Source of the DNA: Streptomyces plumbidurans
Lineage (GTDB): Bacteria; Actinomycetota; Actinomycetes; Streptomycetales; Streptomycetaceae
DNA: 64,000 nt
Assembly: GCF_019857225.1 (NCBI RefSeq)
Contig: NZ_JAFJSY010000035.1
Coordinates: 59,519-123,518 of the forward strand
Reading direction: 5' to 3'
Shown: positions 41,596 to 50,739 of the stretch, in pieces
How the letters are laid out: each line of letters opens with the position of its first letter
Numbering within the stretch: the first letter of the stretch is position 1
Translations under genes and position numbers: made by a program
The notes under the pieces: generated by a model
The model's database searches: none
The model's input: the letters and a program-made list of their open reading frames with translations, nothing else
Told to the model about the DNA's origin: nothing

Positions 41596-42408
41596 GTGTC
41601 CCTGACGACCTCGCCCTCCCCCGAGGGCAGCTACTTCGAGGCCATAGACGAGCACCGCTACAAGCCGACGAACCACGCGAGCGGCGCCTGGGACCCGGAC
41701 GAGCAGCACTTCAGCCCCCTGGGCGGACTGATCGTCCACGCCCTGGACCGCCATCGGGCCGCCGCTCGGGACACCGGGCTGCTGCTCTCCCGGATCAGCT
41801 ACGACATCCTCGGCCGTCTCGCCCTCGACGAGTGCGAGATCCAGGTGGAGACCGTCCGCCCCGGCCGCACCATCGAACTCGTCGAGGCGGTCGTACGGAT
41901 CGCCGGCCGTCCGGCCGTCCGGGCCCGCGCCTGGTATCTCACCGCCGTCGACACCGCCGCGGTCGCGGGCGGCCCCGACGACCGCCTCGCCCCACCGGAG
42001 TCACTCGCCCCCTGGCGCATGTCCGACGCCTGGCCCGGCGGGTACATCGCCTCCGTGGACGTACGCCCCGTCGGACCGCCCAGGCCGGGCCGTACGACCG
42101 CGTGGGTCAGCACGCCGCTGGACCTGGTCGCGGGCCACGAGGTCAGCCCGCTCGCGTCCTATCTCGCCCTGGTCGACACCGCGAACGGAATCGCGGTGCG
42201 CCAGTCGCCCACCGAGTGGATGTTCCCCAACGTCGACCTCACCGTCCATCTCCACCGCCGGCCGCGCGGCCCCTGGACGGGCCTGGACACCACCGTCACC
42301 TTCGGCCCCACCGGGCAGGGCCTGACCAGCACCGTCCTGCACGACGTGCACGGCCCCGTCGGCCAAGCCCAGCAGATCCTCACCGTCCGCCCGCAACCGG
42401 GGGTCTGA
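41596..42408 (+). CDS. TesB-like acyl-CoA thioesterase
   Basis: 270 residues made of two hotdog halves, as in acyl-CoA thioesterase II. HFSPLGGLIVHAL (about 35-47) and SPLASYLALVDTANG (about 177-191) are the core helices of the halves, and EWMFPNVDLTVHLHRRP the C-terminal strand. It probably hydrolyses medium or branched acyl-CoA. GTG at 41596 follows AAGGAGAAA. Single gene; a 10-bp palindrome GGCAATTGCC lies at 42532 between it and the CDF gene. Confidence 0.82.
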   Translation: MSLTTSPSPEGSYFEAIDEHRYKPTNHASGAWDPDEQHFSPLGGLIVHALDRHRAAARDTGLLLSRISYDILGRLALDECEIQVETVRPGRTIELVEAVVRIAGRPAVRARAWYLTAVDTAAVAGGPDDRLAPPESLAPWRMSDAWPGGYIASVDVRPVGPPRPGRTTAWVSTPLDLVAGHEVSPLASYLALVDTANGIAVRQSPTEWMFPNVDLTVHLHRRPRGPWTGLDTTVTFGPTGQGLTSTVLHDVHGPVGQAQQILTVRPQPGV

Positions 42409-42597
42409 CCGGCCCGGTCGGCGCCGCCGGTGGCCATACTGGAAACAGGGCCCATTCCATTCGTGGGTGTCAGGTTTCCCCAGGTCAAAGCAGCGTTAAC
42501 GGAGATGACAACGGTCACCGGTGCAGCCTTTGGCAATTGCCCCGGCCATGCGTTTCACTGCGGCCGGGGGAACGATGCGAGGGGGAAGGCGTAGGAC

Positions 42598-43638
42598 ATG
42601 ACCGATCACGAGCACCAGGCGGGGCACGGGCACGACGGCCACGGGCACGGCGCAGGCGGGCACGCCGGGCACTCGCACGGTGTCTCGGCGGACGCCGACC
42701 GCCGCTGGCTGGCCATCGCGCTCACCCTGATCACGGTGTTCATGGCGGCCGAGGTCGTCGTCGGCATCATCGCGAGCTCCCTCGCGCTGATCTCGGACGC
42801 GGCGCACATGCTCACCGACGCCGCCTCGATCGTGCTCGCCCTGATCGCGATGCGGCTCTCGGCCCGCCCCGCCCGCGGCGTCTTCACCTACGGCCTCAAA
42901 CGTGCGGAGATCCTCTCCGCCCAGGCCAACGGCCTGACGCTGCTGCTGCTCGGGACCTGGCTGGCGTACGAGGCGGTCCGCCGGCTCGTCAGCCCGCCCG
43001 AGGTCGACGGCGGGCTGATGCTGGCCACCGCACTCACCGGCATCGCCGTCAACGTCGCCGCCACCTGGTGCATCTCCAGGGCGAACCGCAGTTCCCTGAA
43101 CATCGAGGGCGCCTACCAGCACATCCTCAACGACCTGTTCGCCTTCATCGGCACCGCCGTCGCCGCCCTGGTCGTCGTGCTGACCGGGTTCGCCCGCGCC
43201 GACGCCATCGCCACACTCGTCGTGGTCGCGCTCATGTTCAGGGCGGGCTACGGCCTGGTGCGCGACTCGGGGCGGATCTTCCTGGAGGCCGCGCCGGTGG
43301 GCTTCGACGTCGACGAGATCGGCGACCAACTCGCCGACCAGCCGCAGGTCGTGGAGATCCACGACCTGCACGTGTGGACCATCACCTCCGGCGAACCCGC
43401 CCTCTCCGCGCACGTCCTGGTCGAACCGGGCGGCGACTGCCACGCGGTACGCCGCCATCTGCAGCAGCTGCTGCGCGACAAGCACGGCATCGGCCACGCC
43501 ACGCTCCAGGTCGACCACCTCGGCGAGGACACCGACGCCAAGGAACTGCTGCAGATCACCACGGCTTCGACCGAACCGACGGACCACTGCGACGACGCCC
43601 ACGGCCCTGTCCACCGGCCCGGTCCGCACGAACACTGA
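42598..43638 (+). CDS. CDF-family cation exporter (CzcD-like)
   Basis: 346 residues. His-rich cytoplasmic N-terminus (HEHQAGHGHDGHGHGAGGH) for metal delivery, six TM helices, site A ligands as in HxxxD (SDAAHMLTD near residue 62-70), the partner site in TM5 (HILND), and a C-terminal metal domain (EIHDLHVWTI). It exports Zn2+, Co2+ or Cd2+ for protons. ATG at 42598; the sequence shows no adjacent metal regulator. Confidence 0.93.
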   Translation: MTDHEHQAGHGHDGHGHGAGGHAGHSHGVSADADRRWLAIALTLITVFMAAEVVVGIIASSLALISDAAHMLTDAASIVLALIAMRLSARPARGVFTYGLKRAEILSAQANGLTLLLLGTWLAYEAVRRLVSPPEVDGGLMLATALTGIAVNVAATWCISRANRSSLNIEGAYQHILNDLFAFIGTAVAALVVVLTGFARADAIATLVVVALMFRAGYGLVRDSGRIFLEAAPVGFDVDEIGDQLADQPQVVEIHDLHVWTITSGEPALSAHVLVEPGGDCHAVRRHLQQLLRDKHGIGHATLQVDHLGEDTDAKELLQITTASTEPTDHCDDAHGPVHRPGPHEH

Positions 43639-43663
43639 GCACGGGCTCCGCGGCCCCGGGCGT

Positions 43664-43693
43664 TTGGACCTGTCCTTGCCCGTCCCGGTCCAA
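43664..43693 (+). terminator. Hairpin after CDF gene
   Basis: Stem TTGGACC/GGTCCAA (43664-43670, 43687-43693), 16-base loop, 26 bases after the stop. Probable terminator. Confidence 0.5.
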
Positions 43694-43795
43694 GGCGCCC
43701 ACCGGCCTCAGCGAGGGTGGGAGAATTCACTGTCAGGCGTGGTCCATTGAGGCTCTCGACCACGTGCGGCCGCGCGTCGGGAAGGAGCCGCGGAC

Positions 43796-44242
43796 GTGAT
43801 CGAATGGCAGCAGCTCGGCACCGGGGCACGAGCCGTACCGAAACCCGTGGCGACTCCGCGGATCTGGGCGGTGGCCTTCGCCGGCGCACTGCTGCTCATG
43901 CCGGTCCTCGGCCTCATCGGCGTCTCCGACCGCCCGGCCCTTGCCCTGTCGGCGCTCTCGCTGCTCGCCGCGGCGCTGGGCCTGTGGGCCAAGTTCGTCG
44001 CGGCGCCGGGCACCGCGCTGCTGTGCTGGCTCTTCCTCAACAGCTTCGGCGTGCCGCCCGTCGGCGAGCTGAGCTGGGCGGCGGAGCGCGACCTCGCCTG
44101 GATCGGCTGTCTGCTGACGGCCACCGTCGTCGGCACGGCCGTCGCCCGCGTCGTCAACGCACGCGCCGCATACCGCCGTATCACTCCTGCCACACCCGCG
44201 AAACGGCGCGATTCCCGCCTGGGCCCGCCTCAGTCCCGCTGA
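43796..44242 (+). CDS. Small integral membrane protein, unknown
   Basis: 148 residues with four TM helices (about 25-42, 48-66, 70-86, 102-121) and short polar ends. The pattern with a VGELSWAAERDLAWIG loop resembles actinobacterial DUF4118-like two-helix pairs, but I cannot name the family with confidence. GTG at 43796 follows GAAGGAGCC. It converges with the LacI regulator and has no obvious partner. Confidence 0.65.
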   Translation: MIEWQQLGTGARAVPKPVATPRIWAVAFAGALLLMPVLGLIGVSDRPALALSALSLLAAALGLWAKFVAAPGTALLCWLFLNSFGVPPVGELSWAAERDLAWIGCLLTATVVGTAVARVVNARAAYRRITPATPAKRRDSRLGPPQSR

Positions 44243-44286
44243 GTCGCGGTCCCGTCAGCCCAAGGTCCTGTCAGAACTCACCCCCG

Positions 44287-45297
44287 CTAAGCCGACTCCC
44301 GCACCACCAGTTCCGTAGGCAGCATCAACTGCTGCCGATCCTCGCCGTGTTGGGTGATCCCGGTGAGGATGCGCACCATCGTGCGACCCAGCTCCTCCAC
44401 GGGCTGGCGCACCGTCGTCAGCGGCGGGTGGGCGTAGCGGGCGAGTGAGTCCTCGAAGCCGATGACGGCGACGTCCTCGGGGACCTGCCGCTGCTGCCGG
44501 CGCAGTTCGTCCAGGGCGCCGAGTGCCATGAGGTCGGAGGCGGCGAAGACGGCGTCCAGGTCGGGAGCGCGTTCAAGAAGCGAACGCATGGCCCGGCGGC
44601 CGCTCTCCCAGCTGAAGTCGCCCGTCTCGACCAGGACTTGGCTTTCCTGGACGCCCGCCTCGTGATGGGCGGTGCGCCAGCCCTCCAGCCGGCTGCGGCC
44701 GACGTCCATGTCCAGGGGCCCGGCGATGGTGGCGATCCGGCGGCGTCCGCTGCTCAGCAGGTGGCGGACGGCCTGGGCCGCGCCGCCGGTGTTGTCGGCG
44801 TGCACATAGCTCAGCCGTTCGCCTACGTCGCGGCGGCCGGCCAGCACGGTGGGCAGGCCCATCTCCTCCAGCATCGCGGGCAGCGGGTCGTCGGCGTGCA
44901 CGGAGACCAGCAGGACGCCGTCGACCCGGCGGGCCGCCACCGACTCGGTGAGCTGCTCGCGCTCGGCCTGGTCGCGGACGAGCATCAGCTGCAGCTGTGT
45001 CCGGTCGTCGGCGAGGGCCTCGCTGACGCCGCGGATCAGAGCGGCGAAGAACGGTTCGGAGCCGAGGCGGCTGGCCGACTCCGGGATGACCAGGGCCACC
45101 GCGTTGGTGCGGCTGGTGACGAGACCGCGGGCGACCGTGTTGGGGACGTAGTTGAGCTCCTTGATCGCCGCCAGGACCCTGGCCCGGGCGTCGGCACTGA
45201 CCAGATCCGAGCCGTTGACGACCCGGGACACCGTCGTCCTGCCCACGCCCGCGCGGGCGGCGACCGTCTTGATCGTCGGACGGCGATTCCCAGCCAT
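44287..45297 (-). CDS. LacI-family regulator, CebR-like
   Basis: 336 residues. HTH with hinge: PTIKTVAARAGVGRTTVSRV and DARARVLAAIKELNYVPNTVA; periplasmic-binding-like effector domain from about 60 (VALVIPESASRLGSEPFF). It is divergent from a sugar ABC operon with GH1 beta-glucosidase, the same layout as cebR-cebEFG-bglC, so it most likely represses that operon and senses cellobiose or a related beta-glucoside. ATG at 45297. Two 14-bp operator-like dyads lie in the gap. Confidence 0.9.
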   Translation of the reverse strand: MAGNRRPTIKTVAARAGVGRTTVSRVVNGSDLVSADARARVLAAIKELNYVPNTVARGLVTSRTNAVALVIPESASRLGSEPFFAALIRGVSEALADDRTQLQLMLVRDQAEREQLTESVAARRVDGVLLVSVHADDPLPAMLEEMGLPTVLAGRRDVGERLSYVHADNTGGAAQAVRHLLSSGRRRIATIAGPLDMDVGRSRLEGWRTAHHEAGVQESQVLVETGDFSWESGRRAMRSLLERAPDLDAVFAASDLMALGALDELRRQQRQVPEDVAVIGFEDSLARYAHPPLTTVRQPVEELGRTMVRILTGITQHGEDRQQLMLPTELVVRESA

Positions 45298-45485
45298 GCA
45301 CTCCCCTCCCGGCAGCCGCGGCAGCCTCGGCCGCGCTGATGACCAGCACCGATTCTTGCAGACAGCGCTGTCGGCAGGACCAAGCGCCGTCCAAGAAAAA
45401 TGAAGGCGGAGACCGGTCGATATGCGCTCGTCGCCTTCAAGTCATTGACAGATCGGCTCTGTGCCGTGAGTCTGCCATGCATCGG

Positions 45486-45532
45486 TGGGAACGTGCCCAC
45501 CTTTCTTTGGGGCATTGCTGGGCACGTTCCCA
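45486..45532. promoter_or_regulatory. Two LacI-type operators in mirror orientation
   Basis: TGGGAACGTGCCCA at 45486-45499 and its exact reverse complement at 45519-45532. Each is a near-palindrome like the known CebR box TGGGAGCGCTCCCA; centres are 33 bases apart (three turns). TTGACA at 45445-45450 may be the -35 of the operon. The rest of the 312-bp gap between the LacI gene and the binding-protein gene shows no gene. Confidence 0.75.
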
Positions 45533-45609
45533 CCACCTTCCAGAGCCGTTCTTTTCGTAGCGAAGCGCGCTATTCGGGCACCTCTGCGTAGCCGCCTAGG
45601 AGGAGATCC

Positions 45610-46920
45610 ATGAGCAGTCCCGGTTCGTTCGGCAGCAGGAGGCTGGCGTCAGCACTTGCGGCGGTGGGTGCGCTGGCACTCGTCGCCGGCTGCGGCAGCA
45701 GCGACGGCTCGGCCACGGGCGGCGGCAAGAAGGACGGCAAGACCGTCATCACCATGGGCATGTTCGGCGTGATGGGCTTCAAGGAGTCGGGCCTGCTGGA
45801 GAAGTACGAGAAGGAGAACCCCGGCGTCGAGATCAAGGCCGAGATAGCCGGCGACGAGCAGACCTACTACACCGCCCTGCAGACGCACCTCGCCGCGGGC
45901 AACGGCCTCAAGGACATCCAGGGCATCGAGATCGGCCGGGCCAAGGAGATCACCGAGACGCAGGCCGACAAGTTCGCCGACTTCTCCAAGACGCCGGGCA
46001 CCGACCACTTCCTGCCCTGGAAGCAGTCGCAGATCACCACCAAGGACGGCAAGGTGCTGGGCCTCGGCACCGACGCCGGCCCGATGGCCGTGTGCTACCG
46101 CAAGGACTACTTCGCCAAGGCCGGACTGCCCACCGACCGGGAGCAGGTCTCGAAGCTGTGGGCGGGCGACTGGAAGAAGTACGTCGAAGTCGGCCGCACC
46201 TTCAAGAAGGACTTCAAGGGCGGCAAGGTCTCCTACATGGACTCGGTCAGCGGCCTGTTCAACGCCATGGTCTACGGCTACCCGCAGCAGTACTACAACG
46301 AGAACGGCGACCTGATCTACGACAAGAACCCGGTCGTCAAGCAGGCCTGGAACCTTGCCGCGGACGCCGCCGACGCCGGGCTGAGCGCCAAGTTGCGCCA
46401 GTTCCAGCCCGGTTGGGACCCGGGACTGGCCAACGGCACCTTCGCCACGGCGGTCTGTCCGGCGTGGATGCTGAGCCACATCAGCGAGAAGGCCGGTGAC
46501 AAGAACAAGGGCAAGTGGGATGTCGCCAGGGCCCCCAAGGGCGCCAACTGGGGCGGCTCCTTCCTGGGTGTGACCGAGAAGAGCCCGGTGAAGGCCGAGG
46601 CGCAGAAGCTCGTCGCCTGGCTGACCGCGCCGGAGCAGCAGGCGTACATCTTCAAGAAGCTCGGCAACTTCCCGTCCTCCAAGCAGGCGTTGGAGCGGGC
46701 GGACGTCAAGAACGTCACCTCCCCGTACTTCAGCAACGCGCCGATCGGCCAGATCTTCGGTGCCGCCGCGCAGGAGATCCCCGACAAGCAGGTCCTCGGC
46801 CGCAAGGACGGCACGATCAAGGACACCTTCACCCAGGGCCTGGCCCTGGTCGAGCAGGGCCAGTCGCGGGACAAGGCGTGGAAGACCACCGCCGGGCGCA
46901 TCGACAAGGCGGTCGGCTGA
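45610..46920 (+). CDS. Sugar ABC transporter binding lipoprotein (CebE-like)
   Basis: 436 residues. Signal ends in LALVAGC, a standard lipobox (Cys at about 28), so it is anchored outside. The mature protein is a family-1 sugar-binding fold: MGMFGVMGFKESGLLEKYE, LGLGTDAGPMAVCYRKDYF and NWGGSFLGVTEKSPV. Similar proteins bind cellobiose/cellotriose. ATG at 45610 follows AGGAGGAGA. First gene of a four-gene operon (binding protein, two permeases, beta-glucosidase) without an ATPase; in Streptomyces the shared MsiK usually serves. Confidence 0.88.
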   Translation: MSSPGSFGSRRLASALAAVGALALVAGCGSSDGSATGGGKKDGKTVITMGMFGVMGFKESGLLEKYEKENPGVEIKAEIAGDEQTYYTALQTHLAAGNGLKDIQGIEIGRAKEITETQADKFADFSKTPGTDHFLPWKQSQITTKDGKVLGLGTDAGPMAVCYRKDYFAKAGLPTDREQVSKLWAGDWKKYVEVGRTFKKDFKGGKVSYMDSVSGLFNAMVYGYPQQYYNENGDLIYDKNPVVKQAWNLAADAADAGLSAKLRQFQPGWDPGLANGTFATAVCPAWMLSHISEKAGDKNKGKWDVARAPKGANWGGSFLGVTEKSPVKAEAQKLVAWLTAPEQQAYIFKKLGNFPSSKQALERADVKNVTSPYFSNAPIGQIFGAAAQEIPDKQVLGRKDGTIKDTFTQGLALVEQGQSRDKAWKTTAGRIDKAVG

Positions 46921-46939
46921 CCCTCGGGCCCTTCGAACA

Positions 46940-46978
46940 CCCCGGGCGCGCCTCCCACCCTGCCGGGCGCGCCCGGGG
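46940..46978 (+). promoter_or_regulatory. Intra-operon stem-loop
   Basis: Perfect 13-bp stem (46940-46952 with 46966-46978), 13-base loop, between the binding-protein and first permease genes. Such hairpins stabilise the upstream message or end most transcripts, so that binding protein is made in excess over permease. Confidence 0.75.
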
Positions 46979-46985
46979 CCCCTCT

Positions 46986-47013
46986 CGGACATCCGCACCA
47001 CGGACATCCGCAC
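46986..47013 (+). repeat. 15-bp direct repeat before permease gene
   Basis: CGGACATCCGCAC occurs at 46986-46998 and 47001-47013 (period 15), just upstream of the GTG start of the first permease. A short tandem duplication. Confidence 0.8.
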
Positions 47014-47029
47014 TCAGGAAGGAACTCCG

Positions 47030-48025
47030 GTGGCGACCTCCACCACCAACGCCCTGGCCGGCGAGGAGCGTGCCGGCCCGCCCGCGAATAGCCCCGGCGG
47101 GAAGACCGGCCGCAAGCGCAGCGCGCTGCTGCACCGGATCGACCTCAAGGGCGCCCCGTACGCCTTCGTCGCGCCGTTCTTCGTCGTCTTCGCCGCGTTC
47201 AGCTTCTACCCCCTGATCTATACGGCGTGGATCTCGCTGCACCATGTGGAGCTGGCCACGCTGGACTCCATGCAGTGGGTGGGGTTCGACAACTACGTCG
47301 ACCTGTTCAAGGACTCACGGTTCTGGAACGCGCTGGAGAACACCATCACCATCGGTGTCATCTCCACCGTGCCGCAGCTGCTGATGGCGCTCGGCATGGC
47401 GCACCTGCTCAACTACCGGATGCGCGCCTCGCTGTTCTTCCGGGTCGCGTCGCTGGTGCCGTACGCCACCTCGGTCGGCGCGGCGGCCCTCGTGTTCACC
47501 ATGCTCTTCGAGCGCGACTTCGGCATGATCAACTGGGTGCTCGGCTCGGTCGGCATCGACCCGCTGGACTGGGAGGCCAACAAGTGGCCTGCCCAGGCGG
47601 CCATTTCGAGCATCGTGATCTGGCGCTGGACCGGCTACAACGCGCTGCTGTACCTGGCCGCGATGCAGGCCATCCCCGCCGAGCGGTACGAGGCGGCGTC
47701 CATCGACGGTGCCTCGCGGTGGAAGCAGTTCACCCATGTCACCGTGCCCGGGATCCGCTCCACCATCGTCTTCACCATCGTGCTCTCCACCATCGGCGCC
47801 ACCCAGTTGTTCGGTGAGCCGCTGATCTTCGGCCAGGGGCCCAACGGCGTCACCGGCGGCGCGGACAACCAGTACCAGACGCTGGGTCTGCTGCTGTACG
47901 AGGAGGGCTGGAAGAACTACCAGATGGGCCGCGCGGCGACCGTCGCCTGGGCGATGTTCCTGCTGCTCATCGTCGTCTTCGTGGCGCAGCGCCTGATCAG
48001 CCGGCTGCGCTCCCGCAAGCCCTGA
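47030..48025 (+). CDS. Sugar ABC transporter permease (CebF-like)
   Basis: 331 residues, six TM helices plus a polar N-terminal tail of about 38 residues. The ATPase-contact EAA loop is EAASIDGASRWKQFTHVTVP near residue 225. It forms the membrane channel together with the next gene. GTG at 47030 is chosen: AGGAAGGAA lies upstream and the product starts at the same place as homologs. Gap to the second permease is 12 bases. Confidence 0.9.
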   Translation: MATSTTNALAGEERAGPPANSPGGKTGRKRSALLHRIDLKGAPYAFVAPFFVVFAAFSFYPLIYTAWISLHHVELATLDSMQWVGFDNYVDLFKDSRFWNALENTITIGVISTVPQLLMALGMAHLLNYRMRASLFFRVASLVPYATSVGAAALVFTMLFERDFGMINWVLGSVGIDPLDWEANKWPAQAAISSIVIWRWTGYNALLYLAAMQAIPAERYEAASIDGASRWKQFTHVTVPGIRSTIVFTIVLSTIGATQLFGEPLIFGQGPNGVTGGADNQYQTLGLLLYEEGWKNYQMGRAATVAWAMFLLLIVVFVAQRLISRLRSRKP

Positions 48026-48037
48026 CCAGGAGCCGTC

Positions 48038-48958
48038 ATGACCGTCAACTCCCTTCCGGTCCGCACGGACGCCCCGGTCCGGACCCCCGCCCCGAAAGCC
48101 CCGCGCACCGGCCGCCGGCTGCTGCGGATACGTGCCGGCCGCCAGCACCACGCCGGCCCGCTCGCCTACGTCCTGCTCGGGATCATGGCGCTGGTGTCGA
48201 TCTTCCCGCTGTACTGGACGATGGTGGCGGCCTCCACGGACAACACCCGGGTCAGCCAGACGCCGCCGCCGTTCCTGCCGGGCCCCAACCTGTTCAGCAA
48301 CCTCGCCCGCGCCTGGAACGAGGCGGCGATGGGCAAGGCCATGGTCAACAGCCTGATCGTGGCCGGGGTCATCGCCCTGTCCACGGTGCTGTTCGCGACG
48401 CTGGCCGGCTTCGCCTTCGCCAAACTGCGCTTCAAGGGCCGCAACATCCTGCTCACGCTGGTGATCGGCACCATGATGGTGCCGCCCCAACTCGGCGTCG
48501 TACCGCTGTTCATGATGATGTCTCAGCTCGGACTGGCGCAGCAGCTGCCCGCCGTCATCTTCCCGACGCTGGTGAGCGCGGTCGGGGTGTTCTTCATGCG
48601 GCAGTACCTCGGGGAGGCCCTGCCGGACGAACTCGTCGAGGCGGCGCGGGTGGACGGGGCGCACTCGCTGCGCATCTTCTGGAGCATCGTGCTGCCGGTG
48701 GCGCGGCCCGCGATGGCCGTCCTGTTCATGATCACGTTCGTGCACGCATGGAACGACTTCTTCTGGCCGTTCGTGGTGCTCGACATGTCCAACCCGACCG
48801 TCCCGGTCGCCCTCACCCAGCTCAGCGCGGGCTATGTCCGCGACCAGTCACTGATCATGGCGGGCGCGCTGCTCGGCACCCTGCCGCTGCTGGCGATGTT
48901 CATCGTCTTCGGCCGCCAGATCGTCAGCGGGATCATGGCGGGCGCGGTCAAGGGCTGA
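48038..48958 (+). CDS. Sugar ABC transporter permease (CebG-like)
   Basis: 306 residues, six TM helices. N-terminal tail is Arg/Pro-rich, first TM at about 44-64. EAA loop: EAARVDGAHSLRIFWSIVLP. WNDFFWPFVVL is the conserved last periplasmic segment of the MalG-type subunit. Partner of the preceding permease; the ATP-binding protein is encoded elsewhere. ATG at 48038 follows CAGGAG. Confidence 0.9.
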   Translation: MTVNSLPVRTDAPVRTPAPKAPRTGRRLLRIRAGRQHHAGPLAYVLLGIMALVSIFPLYWTMVAASTDNTRVSQTPPPFLPGPNLFSNLARAWNEAAMGKAMVNSLIVAGVIALSTVLFATLAGFAFAKLRFKGRNILLTLVIGTMMVPPQLGVVPLFMMMSQLGLAQQLPAVIFPTLVSAVGVFFMRQYLGEALPDELVEAARVDGAHSLRIFWSIVLPVARPAMAVLFMITFVHAWNDFFWPFVVLDMSNPTVPVALTQLSAGYVRDQSLIMAGALLGTLPLLAMFIVFGRQIVSGIMAGAVKG

Positions 48959-49030
48959 CCCGAGGCGCGACCTCTTCTTGCATTGCCCGTTTCAACTCAC
49001 CTACGTGACACACCTTTTGAGAGGATCTAC

Positions 49031-50470
49031 GTGGTCACCGCAGCACGACAAGGCGGATCTGCCCCGGACGTGGCACGCGTCTTCCCCGACGGCTTCCTGT
49101 GGGGCTCCGCGACCGCCTCGTACCAGATCGAGGGCGCGACCGCCGAAGATGGCCGCACCCCCTCCATCTGGGACACCTACGCCCACACCCCCGGCCGGGT
49201 CCGCAACGGCGACACCGGCGACATCGCCACGGACCACTATCACCGCTGGCGTGAGGACGTGGCGCTCATGGGCGAACTCGGCCTGGGCGCCTACCGGTTC
49301 TCCCTGGCCTGGCCCCGCATCCAGCCCACCGGCCGCGGCCCCGCCGTCCAGAAGGGCCTGGACTTCTACCGCCGGCTCGTCGACGAACTGCTGGCCAAGG
49401 GGATCACGCCCGTGGCCACGCTCTACCACTGGGATCTGCCGCAGGAGTTGGAGGACGCGGGCGGCTGGCCCGAGCGCGTCACGGCCGAGCGGTTCGCCGA
49501 GTACGCGGCCATCGCCGCGGACGCCCTCGGGGACCGGGTGAAGACCTGGACCACGCTCAACGAGCCCTGGTGCAGCGCCTTTCTCGGCTACGGCTCCGGT
49601 GTCCACGCCCCCGGCCGCACCGACCCGGTGGCCGCCCTGCGCGCCGCACACCACCTCAACCTGGGGCACGGTCTGGCCGTTCGGGCACTGCGCGCCGCGC
49701 TGCCCTCCGACGCCCAGTGCTCGGTGACGCTGAACTTCCACGAGGTACGCCCGCTCACCGACAGCGACGCCGACACCGACGCGGCCCGCCGGATCGACGC
49801 GCTCGCCAACCGGGTGTTCACCGGGCCGATGCTGCAGGGCGCGTACCCGGAGGACCTGCTCAAGGACACGGCGTCGCTGACCGACTGGTCCTTCGTACGC
49901 GAAGGCGACCTGGAGCAGATCAACCAGCCGCTGGACTTCCTCGGCGTCAACTACTACACGCCCACGGTGGTTTCGGAGGCCGACGGCAGCGGCACGCACA
50001 ACGCGGACGGACACGGCAGGAGTACGCACAGCCCGTGGCCCGCAGCGGACCTGGTCGCCTTCCACCAGCCGCCCGGCGACACCACCGCCATGGGCTGGGC
50101 CGTCGACCCCTCGGGCCTCTACGACCTCCTGACCCGGCTGTCGGCCCAGTTCACGGCACTGCCCCTGGTCGTCACGGAGAACGGGGCGGCCTTCGACGAC
50201 TACGCCGACCCCTCCGGCCAGGTCAACGACCCCGACCGCATCGCCTATGTGCGCGGCCACCTGGCCGCCGTGCACCAGGCCATCGAGGACGGCGCGGACG
50301 TACGCGGCTACTTCCTGTGGTCCCTGCTGGACAACTTCGAGTGGGGCTACGGCTACAGCAAGCGCTTCGGGGCCGTCTACGTCGACTACCCCACCGGCAC
50401 CCGCATCCCCAAGGCCAGCGCCCTCTGGTACTCCCAGGTCGCCCGCACCGGCACCCTGCCCGGCGCCTGA
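49031..50470 (+). CDS. GH1 beta-glucosidase
   Basis: 479 residues. GH1 signatures: FLWGSATASYQIEGA at 22-36, acid/base Glu178 in TLNEP, nucleophile Glu383 in VTENG, and the C-terminal WSLLDNFEWGYGYSKRFG sugar-binding loop. No signal peptide: it splits cellobiose or other beta-glucosides inside the cell after import by the transporter encoded upstream. GTG at 49031 follows GAGAGGA at good spacing. Last gene of the operon; a strong bidirectional terminator lies 127 bases downstream. Confidence 0.93.
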   Translation: MVTAARQGGSAPDVARVFPDGFLWGSATASYQIEGATAEDGRTPSIWDTYAHTPGRVRNGDTGDIATDHYHRWREDVALMGELGLGAYRFSLAWPRIQPTGRGPAVQKGLDFYRRLVDELLAKGITPVATLYHWDLPQELEDAGGWPERVTAERFAEYAAIAADALGDRVKTWTTLNEPWCSAFLGYGSGVHAPGRTDPVAALRAAHHLNLGHGLAVRALRAALPSDAQCSVTLNFHEVRPLTDSDADTDAARRIDALANRVFTGPMLQGAYPEDLLKDTASLTDWSFVREGDLEQINQPLDFLGVNYYTPTVVSEADGSGTHNADGHGRSTHSPWPAADLVAFHQPPGDTTAMGWAVDPSGLYDLLTRLSAQFTALPLVVTENGAAFDDYADPSGQVNDPDRIAYVRGHLAAVHQAIEDGADVRGYFLWSLLDNFEWGYGYSKRFGAVYVDYPTGTRIPKASALWYSQVARTGTLPGA

Positions 50471-50597
50471 CGGGCCGAGGAGGGACCACGGGCGGACGGC
50501 ACGGCCCCGCCGGTCCAACAACCGCGGCATGCCGCACACCAATTGGGGTATCCGGACGATCGCGACCACCGCCGGAGTCGGCGCCGACGGCGGCCGT

Positions 50598-50633
50598 GCG
50601 CGTGAGACCCCCACCCCCCTGGGTCTCACGCGC
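50598..50633. terminator. Strong bidirectional terminator
   Basis: Perfect 13-bp stem (50598-50610 with 50621-50633), 10-base C-rich loop, downstream of the beta-glucosidase gene. Confidence 0.85.
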
Positions 50634-50691
50634 TGGCTGCCCTCCGAACCATCGAGCCCCCTCCTCGAATCGGGCCGGAGGACAAGGGGCC

Positions 50692-50722
50692 GGTGCCCGG
50701 GGCGTGTGAGGTTCCGGGCACC
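50692..50722. terminator. Hairpin near 50.7 kb
   Basis: 9-bp stem GGTGCCCGG/CCGGGCACC (50692-50700, 50714-50722), 13-base loop. Lies at the 3' side of the minus-strand remnant and may have been its terminator. Confidence 0.55.
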
Positions 50723-50739
50723 GGCTGCCCGACGGTTCG

